Source: CALJFL01 sp964590005 (GTDB taxonomy: Bacteria; Pseudomonadota; Gammaproteobacteria; Pseudomonadales; Halieaceae). Taken from it: DNA of 64,000 nt. The notes under the pieces are model-generated. The model did no database searches and was not told the origin of the DNA. It saw only the letters and a program-made list of their open reading frames with translations. Shown piece after piece: positions 8,032 to 17,064 of the stretch. A program made the position numbers and the translations under genes. How positions within the stretch are numbered: the first letter of the stretch is position 1; every line of letters begins with the position of its first letter. Location: contig CAZPVJ010000025.1 in the NCBI GenBank assembly GCA_964590005.1, positions 12,804 to 76,803 on the forward strand. Direction: 5' to 3'.

Positions 8032-9450
8032 ATGCTAGCAGACAATGCTGATACCGGCCGACTCTCTCGGGAAGGCCGCGCCCTCTTCACCATCGCCTGG
8101 CCTATGTTTATCGCCCAACTGGCGCAAATGGGCACTGGCGTGGTCGATACCATCATGGCTGGCCGGTACAGTGCCGTCGATCTGGCAGCGATAGCGATTG
8201 GCTACAACATATGGCTGCCTATCTATTTGCTGTTTGTCGGCATCATGCTCGGCGCAACCGCCATTGTCGCGCAGGAGTATGGCGCAGGGCGCCTCGAGCG
8301 CATTCGCCACTATCTGCCGCAATCGCTCTGGCTATCGCTGGCGGTAGGTCTGGTTGCAGCACCGCTGTGCTACTTCGCCCACCCACTGCTGGGGTTGCTG
8401 TCACTGGACCCAGCCACCGAGGGCAAGAGTCTGGCGTATCTGCAGGCTACGGCCTTCGGCCTGCCCGCCGCCGCTATTTTCCAGGCCCTGAGGTGTCACA
8501 CTCAGGGCATTGGTATTCTGCGCCCTTTTGCCATTGCCAGCGTGATCGGTTTCTTCGCCAATATCCCACTGAACTATGCGTTCATTTACGGCCGCTGGGG
8601 CATACCCGAGATGGGTGCTGCAGGCTGCGGCTGGGCCACCGCAATTTCGATGTGGTTGGGGCCGCTGCTGATCCTGTTTTACATGAGCCGGGCAGACGCG
8701 TTGAAGCCCTACCTGCCCTCTTTTCGCTGGCATCGACCCAATATGACCGTCATTGCTGAGATCGCCCTGCTGGGGATACCCATCGGTCTGACATTCTTTC
8801 TGGAGGTCGGTGTCTTTTCAGTGATTTCATTGATGATTGCCAGTTTGGGTAACGTGGCCATCGCCGCACACCAGATCGCCTTCAATGTCTGGGATGTCGC
8901 CTATATGCCGCTGATCAGCGTCGGCTCGGCGATGGCAACCCGGGTGGGACATGCCATTGGCGCCGGCGACAGACCCGGCGTCAAACTGTCGATCCAGGTG
9001 GGCACCGGCGTAACAGTGATCATTGCGCTGGCCATCATGTTATTGCTGCTGACCATACCCGGCCCCATTGTGCAGGCCTATACCGGGGACACGGCAATAG
9101 TAGCCCTGGCACTCACCCTGATTCGCCTGGCCTGCCTGTTTATCCTGATCGACGCGATCCAGGTGGCCACCTCGTTCTGCTTGCGCGCTTTCAAGGACAC
9201 CCGTTTCCCTTTCGCCGTCATGTGCTTTAGCTACTGGATGATTACACTGCCGCTGGGCTACTGGTGGGGCGTGGTTCAGGCCCAGGACGCCAGCGCAGGC
9301 ACCGTAGGATTCTGGAAGGCCATGATTTTGGGGATATCGATCACCGCGGTCCTGGTGAGCGCACGCCTCTGGCAGACCTTGTTAAAGCCGCTCCCAACAA
9401 TGGTCGATGCAGGGCCCGATGCGAAGGCAGATGCGGGTGTTGGGTCCTAG
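8032..9450 (+). CDS. MATE-family multidrug/Na+ efflux transporter (NorM type)
   Basis: This 472-residue protein has about twelve transmembrane helices. It contains MATE hallmarks: AWPMFIAQLAQMGTGVVDTIMAGR near the N terminus, a LRCHTQGIGILRPFAIASVIG block, and the second-half repeat IPIGLTFFLEVGVFSVISLM with AAHQIAFNVWDVAYMPLISV. NorM-like pumps export cationic drugs against sodium or protons across the inner membrane. The ATG at 8032 starts MLADNADTGRLSREGR. The stop overlaps the convergent moeB stop by 4 bp. The exact substrate cannot be predicted. Confidence 0.92.
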   Translation: MLADNADTGRLSREGRALFTIAWPMFIAQLAQMGTGVVDTIMAGRYSAVDLAAIAIGYNIWLPIYLLFVGIMLGATAIVAQEYGAGRLERIRHYLPQSLWLSLAVGLVAAPLCYFAHPLLGLLSLDPATEGKSLAYLQATAFGLPAAAIFQALRCHTQGIGILRPFAIASVIGFFANIPLNYAFIYGRWGIPEMGAAGCGWATAISMWLGPLLILFYMSRADALKPYLPSFRWHRPNMTVIAEIALLGIPIGLTFFLEVGVFSVISLMIASLGNVAIAAHQIAFNVWDVAYMPLISVGSAMATRVGHAIGAGDRPGVKLSIQVGTGVTVIIALAIMLLLLTIPGPIVQAYTGDTAIVALALTLIRLACLFILIDAIQVATSFCLRAFKDTRFPFAVMCFSYWMITLPLGYWWGVVQAQDASAGTVGFWKAMILGISITAVLVSARLWQTLLKPLPTMVDAGPDAKADAGVGS

Positions 9451-10199
9451 CGGAATTTGCTGCAATCAGGGCAGTCCGCCCGGGGCGTCAATGCGAGGGT
9501 CCGAAATTCCAGGGTCCGAAGGTCAGCGACCAGCAGTCGACCCACCGTCGCCTCACCGTAACCCGTCAACCACTTGATGCTTTCCAGGGCCTGCAGGGAC
9601 CCCAGCACCCCCACCACCGGAGCAAGCACCCCGCTGGCGCTGCAGCTTAGAGCGGTGTCATCGCCGGCCTCGGGATACAGGCAGCGGTAGCAGGCACCGC
9701 CAGCGGCGGGGTGAAACACCGCCAGCTGACCTTCGGTGCGCACTGCAGCCGCCGACACCAGTGGAATGCCCGCTGCCATGCAGGCACGGTTAAGCGAAAA
9801 GCGCACGGGGTAGTTATCGGTCGCATCGACCACCAGGTCCACACCTTGCAGCCGTTGCGACATCGCATCCTCGTTGAGCCGCTCCGCGAAGACGGTGACC
9901 CTCACCTGGTGATTAAGCGTGGCCAGGGTATCAGCGGCAGAACTGGCCTTGTTGCGTTGCAGGTCGGCATCACCGTGGGCGATCTGCCGCTGCAGGTTAC
10001 TCGACTCCACCTGGTCACCGTCCACCAGCACAAGGTGGCCGACCCCGGCGGCGGCGAGGTACATGGCTACCGGACTACCCAAACCGCCCAGGCCCACCAC
10101 CATCACCGTGGACGCAAGTAACTTCTCCTGCCCGGCCACATCAAAATCATGCAGCAAAATCTGCCTGCCGTAACGGACGAGTTGCTCGTCAGTCAGCAT
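9447..10199 (-). CDS. moeB: Molybdopterin-synthase adenylyltransferase MoeB (HesA/MoeB/ThiF family)
   Basis: This 250-residue E1-like enzyme adenylates the C-terminal glycine of MoaD for molybdenum cofactor synthesis, or of ThiS in thiamine synthesis if it is ThiF. The nucleotide-binding motif GLGGLG is at 36-41, DATDN at 125-129, and two zinc-binding pairs are Cys170/Cys173 and Cys243/Cys246. Cys186 lies in LSCSASGVL. No moaD or thiS is adjacent, so the MoeB name follows the prmC-moeB neighbourhood, which is common in gammaproteobacteria. The start overlaps the end of prmC by 11 bp, indicating one operon hemA-prfA-prmC-moeB. Confidence 0.88.
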   Translation of the reverse strand: MLTDEQLVRYGRQILLHDFDVAGQEKLLASTVMVVGLGGLGSPVAMYLAAAGVGHLVLVDGDQVESSNLQRQIAHGDADLQRNKASSAADTLATLNHQVRVTVFAERLNEDAMSQRLQGVDLVVDATDNYPVRFSLNRACMAAGIPLVSAAAVRTEGQLAVFHPAAGGACYRCLYPEAGDDTALSCSASGVLAPVVGVLGSLQALESIKWLTGYGEATVGRLLVADLRTLEFRTLALTPRADCPDCSKFR

Positions 10200-11022
10200 C
10201 CCAACACCCTCCGGTTACTCGCGGCTGGCCGTTGAGATCCGCTCGCGTGCTTACCCCGCTGAAACTGGCCTCGGACAACAGTCGCCGCACGGCTTCGTCC
10301 TGGTTATAACCATGCTCCAGCAATAACCAACCCCCCGGATTCAGGTGATCGCCGGCTAAAGCGGCGATGTGGCGTAAATCATCCAACCCATCAGGACCGG
10401 CAACCAGCGCATCGCGGGGCTCGAAACGCACATCACCGCGGCGCAAATGCGCGTCGCTTTCCTCTATGTAGGGGGGATTACTTACCAGCAAGTCGAAACG
10501 CCTATCATCAAAAGCCGCAAACCAGTCCGAGACAACGCAGCGCACGTTATCCAGCCCCAGGGATGACGCGTTGCCCTGTGCCCGCACCAGGGCACCCTCA
10601 CTACGATCGCTGGCTGTTACGACCCACTGCTGGCGCTCACTGGCCAGCGCCAGCGCAATAGCACCGGATCCGGTGCCCAGGTCTAGCGCCAGGGCCTGCG
10701 CAGGCAACGCCAGCTCCAACGCCCACTCGACCAGGGTTTCGGTTTCCGGTCGTGGAATCAGGGTGTGCTCATCAACAGCCAGCGGTAGTGACCAAAACTC
10801 TCGCTCGCCGATCAAATAGGCCACCGGGTGGCCCACGCGCCGCCGGTCAAGTAACTGCCTGAACGCCTGCTCTTCCCGCTCAGAGGGTTCGGCCTCTGGC
10901 CAGGTGTAAAGCCAACTTCGCGATTTACCCAGCGTATGACACAGCAAAATCTCGGCGTCGCGTCGCGCGCTGTCGCCGGGGAGGTCATCCGCCTCTTGCA
11001 ACAACCGCCGCACACTGGTCAT
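10189..11022 (-). CDS. prmC: Peptide chain release factor N5-glutamine methyltransferase PrmC
   Basis: PrmC methylates the GGQ glutamine of release factors using S-adenosylmethionine. The 277-residue protein shows the SAM-binding DLGTGSG at 114-120 and the substrate-glutamine motif NPPY at 182-185. It also has a family-typical N-terminal helical domain (RDAEILLCHTLGKSRSWLYT). The ATG at 11020-11022 is preceded directly by an in-frame GTG (11023-11025) overlapping the prfA stop, and either could serve. It lies directly downstream of its substrate gene prfA. Confidence 0.95.
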   Translation of the reverse strand: MTSVRRLLQEADDLPGDSARRDAEILLCHTLGKSRSWLYTWPEAEPSEREEQAFRQLLDRRRVGHPVAYLIGEREFWSLPLAVDEHTLIPRPETETLVEWALELALPAQALALDLGTGSGAIALALASERQQWVVTASDRSEGALVRAQGNASSLGLDNVRCVVSDWFAAFDDRRFDLLVSNPPYIEESDAHLRRGDVRFEPRDALVAGPDGLDDLRHIAALAGDHLNPGGWLLLEHGYNQDEAVRRLLSEASFSGVSTRADLNGQPRVTGGCWDAD

Positions 11023-11024
11023 CA

Positions 11025-12107
11025 CTATTCCGACAGGGCGGCCAGCTGATCCGCCTGATGCTCCTGGCGCAGGGGTCCGACCACGGCGTCGAGGTCACCT
11101 TCCATCACTTCGGCCAGCTTATAGAGGGTCAGGTTTATGCGGTGATCGGTAATCCGGCCCTGGGGGAAGTTGTAGGTGCGAATGCGGTCGGAGCGATCAC
11201 CGGTACCCACCAGGTTGCGTCGCTCTTCCGCCTGTTCCGCAGCCAGTTTGTCCTGGGCGCTGGTGAGAAGTTTGGCCTGCAGCAACGACATCGCACGCGC
11301 CCGATTTTTGTGCTGCGAGCGTTCATCCTGGCATTCCACTACGATGCCGGTAGGCAGATGTGTCAGTCGCACCGCCGAGTCGGTCTTGTTGACATGCTGT
11401 CCACCCGCACCCGAGGCACGGTAAGTATCCACCCGCAGGTCAGCCTTGTTGATCTCGACCTCATCGACATCCTCGGCTTCCGCCATCACCGCCACCGTAC
11501 AGGCGGAGGTATGAATGCGACCCTGGGATTCCGTTTCAGGCACCCGCTGTACACGATGAGCTCCGGACTCAAACTTGAGTTGCGCGTAAACGTCCTTGCC
11601 CTCTACGCGGGTGATGATTTCCTTATAGCCGCCATGCTCACCAGGTCGTTCTGACAAGACCTCAACGTTCCAGCGCATTTTCTCAGCAAAACGCGAATAC
11701 ATGCGATAAAGATCCCCTGCAAAAATCGCCGCTTCATCGCCACCGGTGCCGGCGCGTATTTCCAGAAATACGTTATGGGAGTCGCGGGCATCGCGCGGTA
11801 GCAGCAGGGTCTGCAACTCCGTCTCCAGTTCGGCCAGTCGTTGTGTGCCGGCGCTGATTTCTTCCTGCGCCATTTCGCGCATATCGGCATCGCTGTCCTC
11901 GAGCATACCCCGGGCTTCTTCCAGGTCGGCCTGCACCGTGCGGTAATCGTTATAGCAGCGCACCACGGACTCGAGCTCTGAATACTCCCTGGACAGATCG
12001 CGGAAGCGGTTTTGGTCAGCGATGGTTTCGCTGTCGCCCAACATGGCGGCCACTTCCTCGTGACGCTCGGTCAGATCCTCGAGTTTGCCAAGCAGGGACG
12101 CCTTCAT
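11025..12107 (-). CDS. prfA: Peptide chain release factor 1 (RF1)
   Basis: RF1 reads UAA and UAG stop codons and triggers peptide release. At 360 residues it has the usual length. It has GGQ at 235-237 (SGAGGQHVNKTDSAVR) and the PxT-type stop-recognition tripeptide PET at 190-192 within RVPETESQGRIHTSA. That places it with RF1, as RF2 would carry SPF. The start overlaps the hemA stop as ATGA at 12104-12107, giving tight coupling in the hemA-prfA-prmC-moeB operon. Confidence 0.97.
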   Translation of the reverse strand: MKASLLGKLEDLTERHEEVAAMLGDSETIADQNRFRDLSREYSELESVVRCYNDYRTVQADLEEARGMLEDSDADMREMAQEEISAGTQRLAELETELQTLLLPRDARDSHNVFLEIRAGTGGDEAAIFAGDLYRMYSRFAEKMRWNVEVLSERPGEHGGYKEIITRVEGKDVYAQLKFESGAHRVQRVPETESQGRIHTSACTVAVMAEAEDVDEVEINKADLRVDTYRASGAGGQHVNKTDSAVRLTHLPTGIVVECQDERSQHKNRARAMSLLQAKLLTSAQDKLAAEQAEERRNLVGTGDRSDRIRTYNFPQGRITDHRINLTLYKLAEVMEGDLDAVVGPLRQEHQADQLAALSE

Positions 12108-13480
12108 TGCAGGGTGCGGCCATCCGTATTATCGCGTTCTTCTGCACTGGCTCCGGAGGCGACGGTCTCATCCTCGGGAACCGCCCGGCCGTCAGCGGTA
12201 TTCTCGGCCGCACTGTCGGTTAGACCGAGTAGCTTGCGGGCATTGGCGAGAAGATCTTGCCGGCCCTCCAGGCTCGCTTGTTTGAGTCCCGCAGTAGGGG
12301 CGTGAATGAGCTTGTTGGTAATGGCTCGGGCCAGCTGCGCGGCAATCTGGTTGGGGTCATCCCCTCGCGCCAGCGCACGCAGTGCGCGCTGCAATTCCTG
12401 CTCTCGAACGTCCTCGGCCAGGGCCCGGTATTCCTTAACAGAGTCCACTGCACCAAGGCTGCGTATCTCCTCGACGAAGTCCCGCACACCAGCCTCAATA
12501 ATGACATCCGCTTTGCGCGCCTCGGTTTGCCGGTTGCGCAGGTTCTGATCAACGATCTCGCGCAGGTCGTCGACGCTGTACAGGTAAACGTCCCGCAGTT
12601 CACCCACTTGCGATTCGATATCCCGGGGCACGGCGATGTCGACCATGAGAATGGGACGATGCTTTCGGGCCTTGATGGCCTGCTCCACCGCGCCCTTGCC
12701 AAGAATGGGTAACTGGCTGGCGGTGGACGTAATGACGATATCAGCATCCAACAGCTGTTCCGGTATCTCCGCTAGCAGGACGGCCTCGGCGCCGAATTGC
12801 TGGGCCAACTCTCGCGCCCGGCCCAGGGTCCGGTTGGCAATGACGATGCGACTGACACCGGCGTCAACCAGGTGCCTGGCAACCAGTTCAATCGTTTCGC
12901 CGGCGCCAACCAGCAGTGCTGTACAGGCACTGAGTTCGGCAAAGATATGACTGGCGAGATCGACCGCCGCGTAGGCTACCGAGACCGGGTTTTCGCCGAT
13001 GGCGGTGTCGGTCCGCACGCGCTTGGCAACCGAAAAGACTCGCGGAAACAGGCGGCCCAGTTCTGAGCCCACGGTGCCACTGTCATTGGCCACTGCAAAA
13101 GCTGACTTGAGTTGACCGAAGATCTGCGGTTCGCCGAGCACCATGGAATCAAGGCCCGCTGCCACCTGGATAATATGCTGAAGCGCCTGGGCGTCTTCGA
13201 AATGATAGGCGGCATCGCGCAGCTCACCTGCAGACAGATGATGATAATTCGCCATCCACTCAACCACCTCGTGGGCCTTGTCGGCCAGCACAGCGCCCTC
13301 GGGCACGATGGCGTACACCTCGGTCCGGTTACAGGTTGACAGGATCACCACCTCGTCCAGCCGGGTGCTGTCGATGGCATCGACTAACGCCTCATTGACC
13401 TGCTCCGGCGCAAAGGCAACCCGTTCGCGCACTTCAACAGCGGCGGAGTTATGGTTAATCCCGAGGGCGATCAGGTTCAT
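12104..13480 (-). CDS. hemA: Glutamyl-tRNA reductase HemA
   Basis: HemA reduces Glu-tRNA to glutamate-1-semialdehyde, the first step of tetrapyrrole synthesis in the C5 pathway. The protein of 458 residues begins MNLIALGINHNSAAVEVRER. It carries the catalytic Cys50 in ILSTCNRTEVYA, an NADPH-binding domain (ALLVGAGETIELVARHL) and a C-terminal helical dimerisation region. The ATG at 13478-13480 was chosen over an upstream start at 13555 because homology begins there. A Ser/Glu/Asp-rich tail of about 25 residues (TADGRAVPEDETVASG) is variable in this family. It is divergent from the TPR-lolB operon. Confidence 0.96.
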   Translation of the reverse strand: MNLIALGINHNSAAVEVRERVAFAPEQVNEALVDAIDSTRLDEVVILSTCNRTEVYAIVPEGAVLADKAHEVVEWMANYHHLSAGELRDAAYHFEDAQALQHIIQVAAGLDSMVLGEPQIFGQLKSAFAVANDSGTVGSELGRLFPRVFSVAKRVRTDTAIGENPVSVAYAAVDLASHIFAELSACTALLVGAGETIELVARHLVDAGVSRIVIANRTLGRARELAQQFGAEAVLLAEIPEQLLDADIVITSTASQLPILGKGAVEQAIKARKHRPILMVDIAVPRDIESQVGELRDVYLYSVDDLREIVDQNLRNRQTEARKADVIIEAGVRDFVEEIRSLGAVDSVKEYRALAEDVREQELQRALRALARGDDPNQIAAQLARAITNKLIHAPTAGLKQASLEGRQDLLANARKLLGLTDSAAENTADGRAVPEDETVASGASAEERDNTDGRTLQ

Positions 13481-13543
13481 CGCGCGGCGTTTCCACTCCC
13501 AGAGGTAGACGGTTAATTCACCGAAACACGGCAAAGGCCGCGC

Positions 13544-13572
13544 AAGATAGCACATCCGGTAAAAATTGTTAT
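13544..13572 (-). promoter_or_regulatory. Candidate sigma-70 promoter for hemA
   Basis: On the minus strand ATAACA (13567-13572) and TATCTT (13544-13549) are separated by 17 bp and followed by a GC-rich discriminator. An inverted repeat TTGTTA/TAACAA (13566-13571 and 13579-13584) overlaps the -35. The match is moderate only. Confidence 0.35.
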
Positions 13573-13728
13573 GGATTTTAACAAGTTACGGAGCAAAAGA
13601 CATCGAGACCAAGGCCCCATTCAGGGAACCCCGGAGTTCGCCTGCAGTCCATCCTTATAGGTTTCAACGAATGAGTGTGTCATCATTGCCGACGATGTAG
13701 CCGGATTTGACTCCCCTGATTGCTTAAC

Positions 13729-15450
13729 ATGCGCCGTCTTTACCTGATTGTCATTCTGCCCTTGCTGGCCTGGTCCTGCGCGACCGCGCCAGAGGCGCCT
13801 GTCGTGGTCGAGACCGACAGCGAGCCCGAGGCGACAGTAGAGGTCCCCGAGCGCGCTATCCCCGAGGAGAGCCTCTACCCATTGCTGGTCGCCGAGTTTG
13901 CCCTGCGCAGGCGGGCTTACGAGGTCGCGCTGGACCAGTACATGGAGCAATCCTCCCTTCTCGAAGACGCGGGAATCAGCGCACATACGACGCACCTCGC
14001 CCAGTTCATGCAACGCGAGCCGGAGGCCCTGGAGGCCGTGCAGCAGTGGGTCGCGCTGGAGCCAGACAATATAGAAGCCAACAATACCCTGGCGACACTG
14101 CTGGTACGCCGTGGCCGAACGGTGGAGGCCATCCCGCACGTGGCGGTCGTGGCGCGCAGCGGCTCACAAACCAGTTTCCCGATGTTGCTCAATGGCTTCC
14201 GCCAACTCACGCCCGAGCAACAGGCCGAGCTGGTCGATGGCATCAACTCGCTGGCCCAGGAGTTCCCGGACGACCCACAGCTCATACTGACCCAGGCGCT
14301 GATACATGAGGAGCTGGGACAAAACGAACAGGCCCTGGCAAAACTCGACCAGCTCTTCGCCATCGAACCGTATCAGCAACAAGCCGTTCTCCTGGAAGCC
14401 AAGCTACTGGTACAGAACAACCGTAAAGACCCGTTCAAACGCATGCGTAAAGCGCTGGCGGAAAATCCCGGTGACAGTCGACTGAGGCTGCAATACGCGC
14501 GCCTGCTTACCCGGGACGATATGGATGAAGCGCGTAAGCAGTTCGAGATTCTGTCTGCGCAGAACCCGGAAGATGCGGACCTGTTATTTTCGTTGGCGTT
14601 AATCAATCGCGAAACCGGCGACAACCTGGCCGCCAAGGCTTACCTGCAGCAGATGGTCAAACTGGGCGAACGCGAAGACGAAGCCCATTACTACCTTGGC
14701 CGCATTGCCGAGGACGAGGGGGACCTGAAGGGTGCGCTTTACAAGTACAAGCAGGTGTCGGCGGGACGGGATTTTCTGCCGGCCAATAACCGCATCGGGC
14801 GCATTCTTATGGACGCCGGGCAGGTCGAGGAAACCCACCAGTACTTCAGCGCCTTGCGAGACCGCGAACCGGAGCAGCGCGAGTCTCTCTATGCCCTGGA
14901 AGCAGAGTTGCTCAACAGCAACGATTTACCCGAGGCAGGGCTCGCTATTCTCGATCAGGGGCTGAGCGAATTTCCTGACTCGACCAACCTGCTCTACAGC
15001 CGATCGATGCTCGCGGAGCAAATGGGCGACCTGACCACAATGGAAAGCGACCTGCGCACCATACTCGCCAAGGACCCGGACAACGCCACGGCACTGAACG
15101 CGCTCGGCTACACCCTGGCCAATCGCACCGACCGTTATGTCGAGGCCCGGGACCTGATCGCCCGGGCACTGGTGCTCCAGCCTGGAGAGCCCGCCATCCT
15201 GGACAGCATGGGCTGGGTGCTCTATCGGCAGGGCGAATACGAGGAGGCCCTGGATTACCTGCGACAGGCCTATGACAAATTCCCTGACCCCGAAGTCGCC
15301 GCTCACCTCGGCGAAGTGCTCTGGGTCAGTGGCGACGAAGCCGGCGCAATGGAAATCTGGCAGGCTGCCCTGCTCAAGGACCCGGACCACGAAGTCCTCG
15401 TAGCCACCATTAAGCGACTGGGCATCACAGCTCTCGATGTTGGTCACTAG
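13729..15450 (+). CDS. Tetratricopeptide-repeat lipoprotein
   Basis: This 573-residue protein has a short lipoprotein-like leader ending at Cys17 (ILPLLAWSC), an acidic Pro/Glu-rich linker, and then many tetratricopeptide repeats through to the C terminus (for example NALGYTLANRTDRYVEARDL and LDSMGWVLYRQGEYEEALDY). It is typical of the large TPR proteins encoded just before lolB in pseudomonads and marine relatives. The proposed place is the periplasmic side of a membrane, as a protein-protein scaffold. The ATG at 13729 is preferred to an in-frame TTG at 13720. The 3' end overlaps lolB by 14 bp. Confidence 0.85.
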   Translation: MRRLYLIVILPLLAWSCATAPEAPVVVETDSEPEATVEVPERAIPEESLYPLLVAEFALRRRAYEVALDQYMEQSSLLEDAGISAHTTHLAQFMQREPEALEAVQQWVALEPDNIEANNTLATLLVRRGRTVEAIPHVAVVARSGSQTSFPMLLNGFRQLTPEQQAELVDGINSLAQEFPDDPQLILTQALIHEELGQNEQALAKLDQLFAIEPYQQQAVLLEAKLLVQNNRKDPFKRMRKALAENPGDSRLRLQYARLLTRDDMDEARKQFEILSAQNPEDADLLFSLALINRETGDNLAAKAYLQQMVKLGEREDEAHYYLGRIAEDEGDLKGALYKYKQVSAGRDFLPANNRIGRILMDAGQVEETHQYFSALRDREPEQRESLYALEAELLNSNDLPEAGLAILDQGLSEFPDSTNLLYSRSMLAEQMGDLTTMESDLRTILAKDPDNATALNALGYTLANRTDRYVEARDLIARALVLQPGEPAILDSMGWVLYRQGEYEEALDYLRQAYDKFPDPEVAAHLGEVLWVSGDEAGAMEIWQAALLKDPDHEVLVATIKRLGITALDVGH

Positions 15451-16066
15451 GCAGCAGCTCTGCTCTCGCTCTCCCGCGACCCTGGTAGCCCTGCTCTGCA
15501 CCGCTCTGCTGGTGGGTTGCGCCAGCGAACCCACGATCATTTCGCCAGACCTGCCCTGGGACCAGCGCCGCGCCAGGCTGGCTAACCTGGAGAACTGGAA
15601 GATCCACGGCAAGCTCGCTTTGCGTACTCCGGAGCTGGCTGAGTCTGCCACCATGATCTGGGTTCAACAGGGAGAGGTTTCCTTTGTCGACCTGACCGGT
15701 CCACTGGGCGTCGCCGCCACCCGCCTTCGCTCCGATGGTGCGGAACTCGAGATTGAGCAGGATGATAATACTGCGGTTTACGACATCTCTTCCCCGGAAG
15801 CAGTAGCGGCCAGCACCGGCTGGGACCTGCCACTGAAATCCCTGCCCACCTGGGTACTCGGCATCCCCTACTCGGACGCCGCAGCCGCTGAACTGACGAT
15901 AGAAAATGACCTGGTGCAAAATTTCACCGAAGACGGCTGGCAGATCCGTTACGAGCGCTATGCCCAATTCGGCTTGTACACACTACCAACCCGCATGACG
16001 GTGGAGCGCGATGGTACCCGGGCACTCATCCTGATGTACGATTGGACCGTCTCGCAGTACCGATGA
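15437..16066 (+). CDS. lolB: Outer-membrane lipoprotein insertion protein LolB
   Basis: LolB takes lipoproteins from LolA and inserts them in the outer membrane, itself being a lipoprotein. The 209-residue protein has a signal sequence with the lipobox LLVGC, Cys28. A LolB-type body follows, with WKIHGKLALRTP, FVDLTGPLGVAATRL, LPTWVLGIPY and the C-terminal YTLPTRMTVERDG. It sits between the TPR gene (14-bp overlap) and ispE (ATGA overlap), the classic order. Confidence 0.94.
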   Translation: MLVTRQQLCSRSPATLVALLCTALLVGCASEPTIISPDLPWDQRRARLANLENWKIHGKLALRTPELAESATMIWVQQGEVSFVDLTGPLGVAATRLRSDGAELEIEQDDNTAVYDISSPEAVAASTGWDLPLKSLPTWVLGIPYSDAAAAELTIENDLVQNFTEDGWQIRYERYAQFGLYTLPTRMTVERDGTRALILMYDWTVSQYR

Positions 16067-16902
16067 GCCCGACAGTCAGCGTTAAAGCCCCCGCCAAACT
16101 CAACCTGTTCCTGCACATCACCGGCCGCCGCCCGGACGGCTACCATACCCTGCAAACCCTGTTCCAGCTGCTGGACTGGGGCGATACCCTCTATTTCACC
16201 AGCAATGACTCCGGCAAACTCAGCCTGGAGTGCCCCGAACTCGACATCGACCCCGACGATAACCTGATAGTACGCGCTGCCAGGTCACTGAACCACGCCG
16301 GGCGAGGGATGCATATTAGGCTGGACAAACAGATACCCATGGGCGGCGGCCTGGGAGGCGGCAGCTCTGATGCAGCCACCACCTTACTGGCCCTCAACCA
16401 GCTATGGCAGCTGGGTCACAGCAACGAGGAGTTGCAGGAAATTGGAGCCCGGCTGGGGGCTGATGTACCGGTATTTGTAGCCGGGCACAGCGCCTGGGCT
16501 GAAGGCATTGGTGAGCAATTGACCGCGGTCGATTTACCGCCCCGATGGTACCTGGTGATCTTCCCCCAAACCCCTGTAAACACTGGGGAAATATTTTCCC
16601 GGCGGGAATTGACACGGGACAGCCCTGCCATCACAATAGCGGCCTTTTTTGGGGGGCACTCCCGAAACGACTGCCAGACTGTCGTGGCAGATCTCTACCC
16701 GGAGATCGCCAAGGCATTGAAATGGTTAGGAAATTTTTCGGAGGCCAGGCTGACCGGCACCGGGGCCAGCGTGTTCGCCAGCTTCGAGACCGAGGCCGAG
16801 GCACAGGCCATCCAACACCAGGTTCCGGCCGGGTGGCGCAGTGTAGTCGCGAGGGGCGTGAACCGCTCTCCCGCTCTCGAGCAACTGGATACAAGCAGAT
16901 AG
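16063..16902 (+). CDS. ispE: 4-diphosphocytidyl-2-C-methyl-D-erythritol kinase IspE
   Basis: IspE phosphorylates CDP-methylerythritol in the MEP isoprenoid pathway. The 279-residue protein is a GHMP kinase with PAKLNLFLHITGRRPDGYH at the N terminus and the ATP loop PMGGGLGGGSSDAA at about 92-105. LTGTGASVFA lies near the C terminus. The start is the ATG at 16063, overlapping the lolB stop (ATGA). A homopolymeric T6G6 run at about 16645-16656 lies within the gene, but the reading frame stays intact across it. tRNA-Gln follows 5 bp after the stop. Confidence 0.96.
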   Translation: MSPTVSVKAPAKLNLFLHITGRRPDGYHTLQTLFQLLDWGDTLYFTSNDSGKLSLECPELDIDPDDNLIVRAARSLNHAGRGMHIRLDKQIPMGGGLGGGSSDAATTLLALNQLWQLGHSNEELQEIGARLGADVPVFVAGHSAWAEGIGEQLTAVDLPPRWYLVIFPQTPVNTGEIFSRRELTRDSPAITIAAFFGGHSRNDCQTVVADLYPEIAKALKWLGNFSEARLTGTGASVFASFETEAEAQAIQHQVPAGWRSVVARGVNRSPALEQLDTSR

Positions 16903-16907
16903 ATTAT

Positions 16908-16982
16908 TGGGGTGTCGCCAAGCGGCAAGGCACCGGGTTTTGATCCCGGCATTCGCAGGTTCGAATCCTGCCACCCCAGCCA
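16908..16982 (+). tRNA. tRNA-Gln (anticodon TTG)
   Basis: The 75-nt sequence folds as a complete cloverleaf including an encoded CCA. The acceptor stem is TGGGGTG paired to CACCCCA, with discriminator G. The anticodon stem CCGGG/CCCGG carries loop TTTTGAT, giving anticodon TTG at 16940-16942. The T arm contains GGTTCGAATCC. U1-A72 and G73 agree with the glutamine identity elements known in E. coli. It lies inside the ispE-prs interval, so it is likely processed from the operon transcript or has a promoter inside ispE. Confidence 0.97.
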
Positions 16983-17064
16983 TACACTGGTGGGTGTCAT
17001 GCGAAGGCGCGTGACGCCCCCTTTGTATGCAAAATACATCGGATAGCCCAGAAGGTAACGAGTC

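Noticed and set aside
16645..16656. T6G6 run in ispE as a programmed frameshift site
   Set aside because: The ispE frame continues through to a normal C terminus, and no alternative product is evident.
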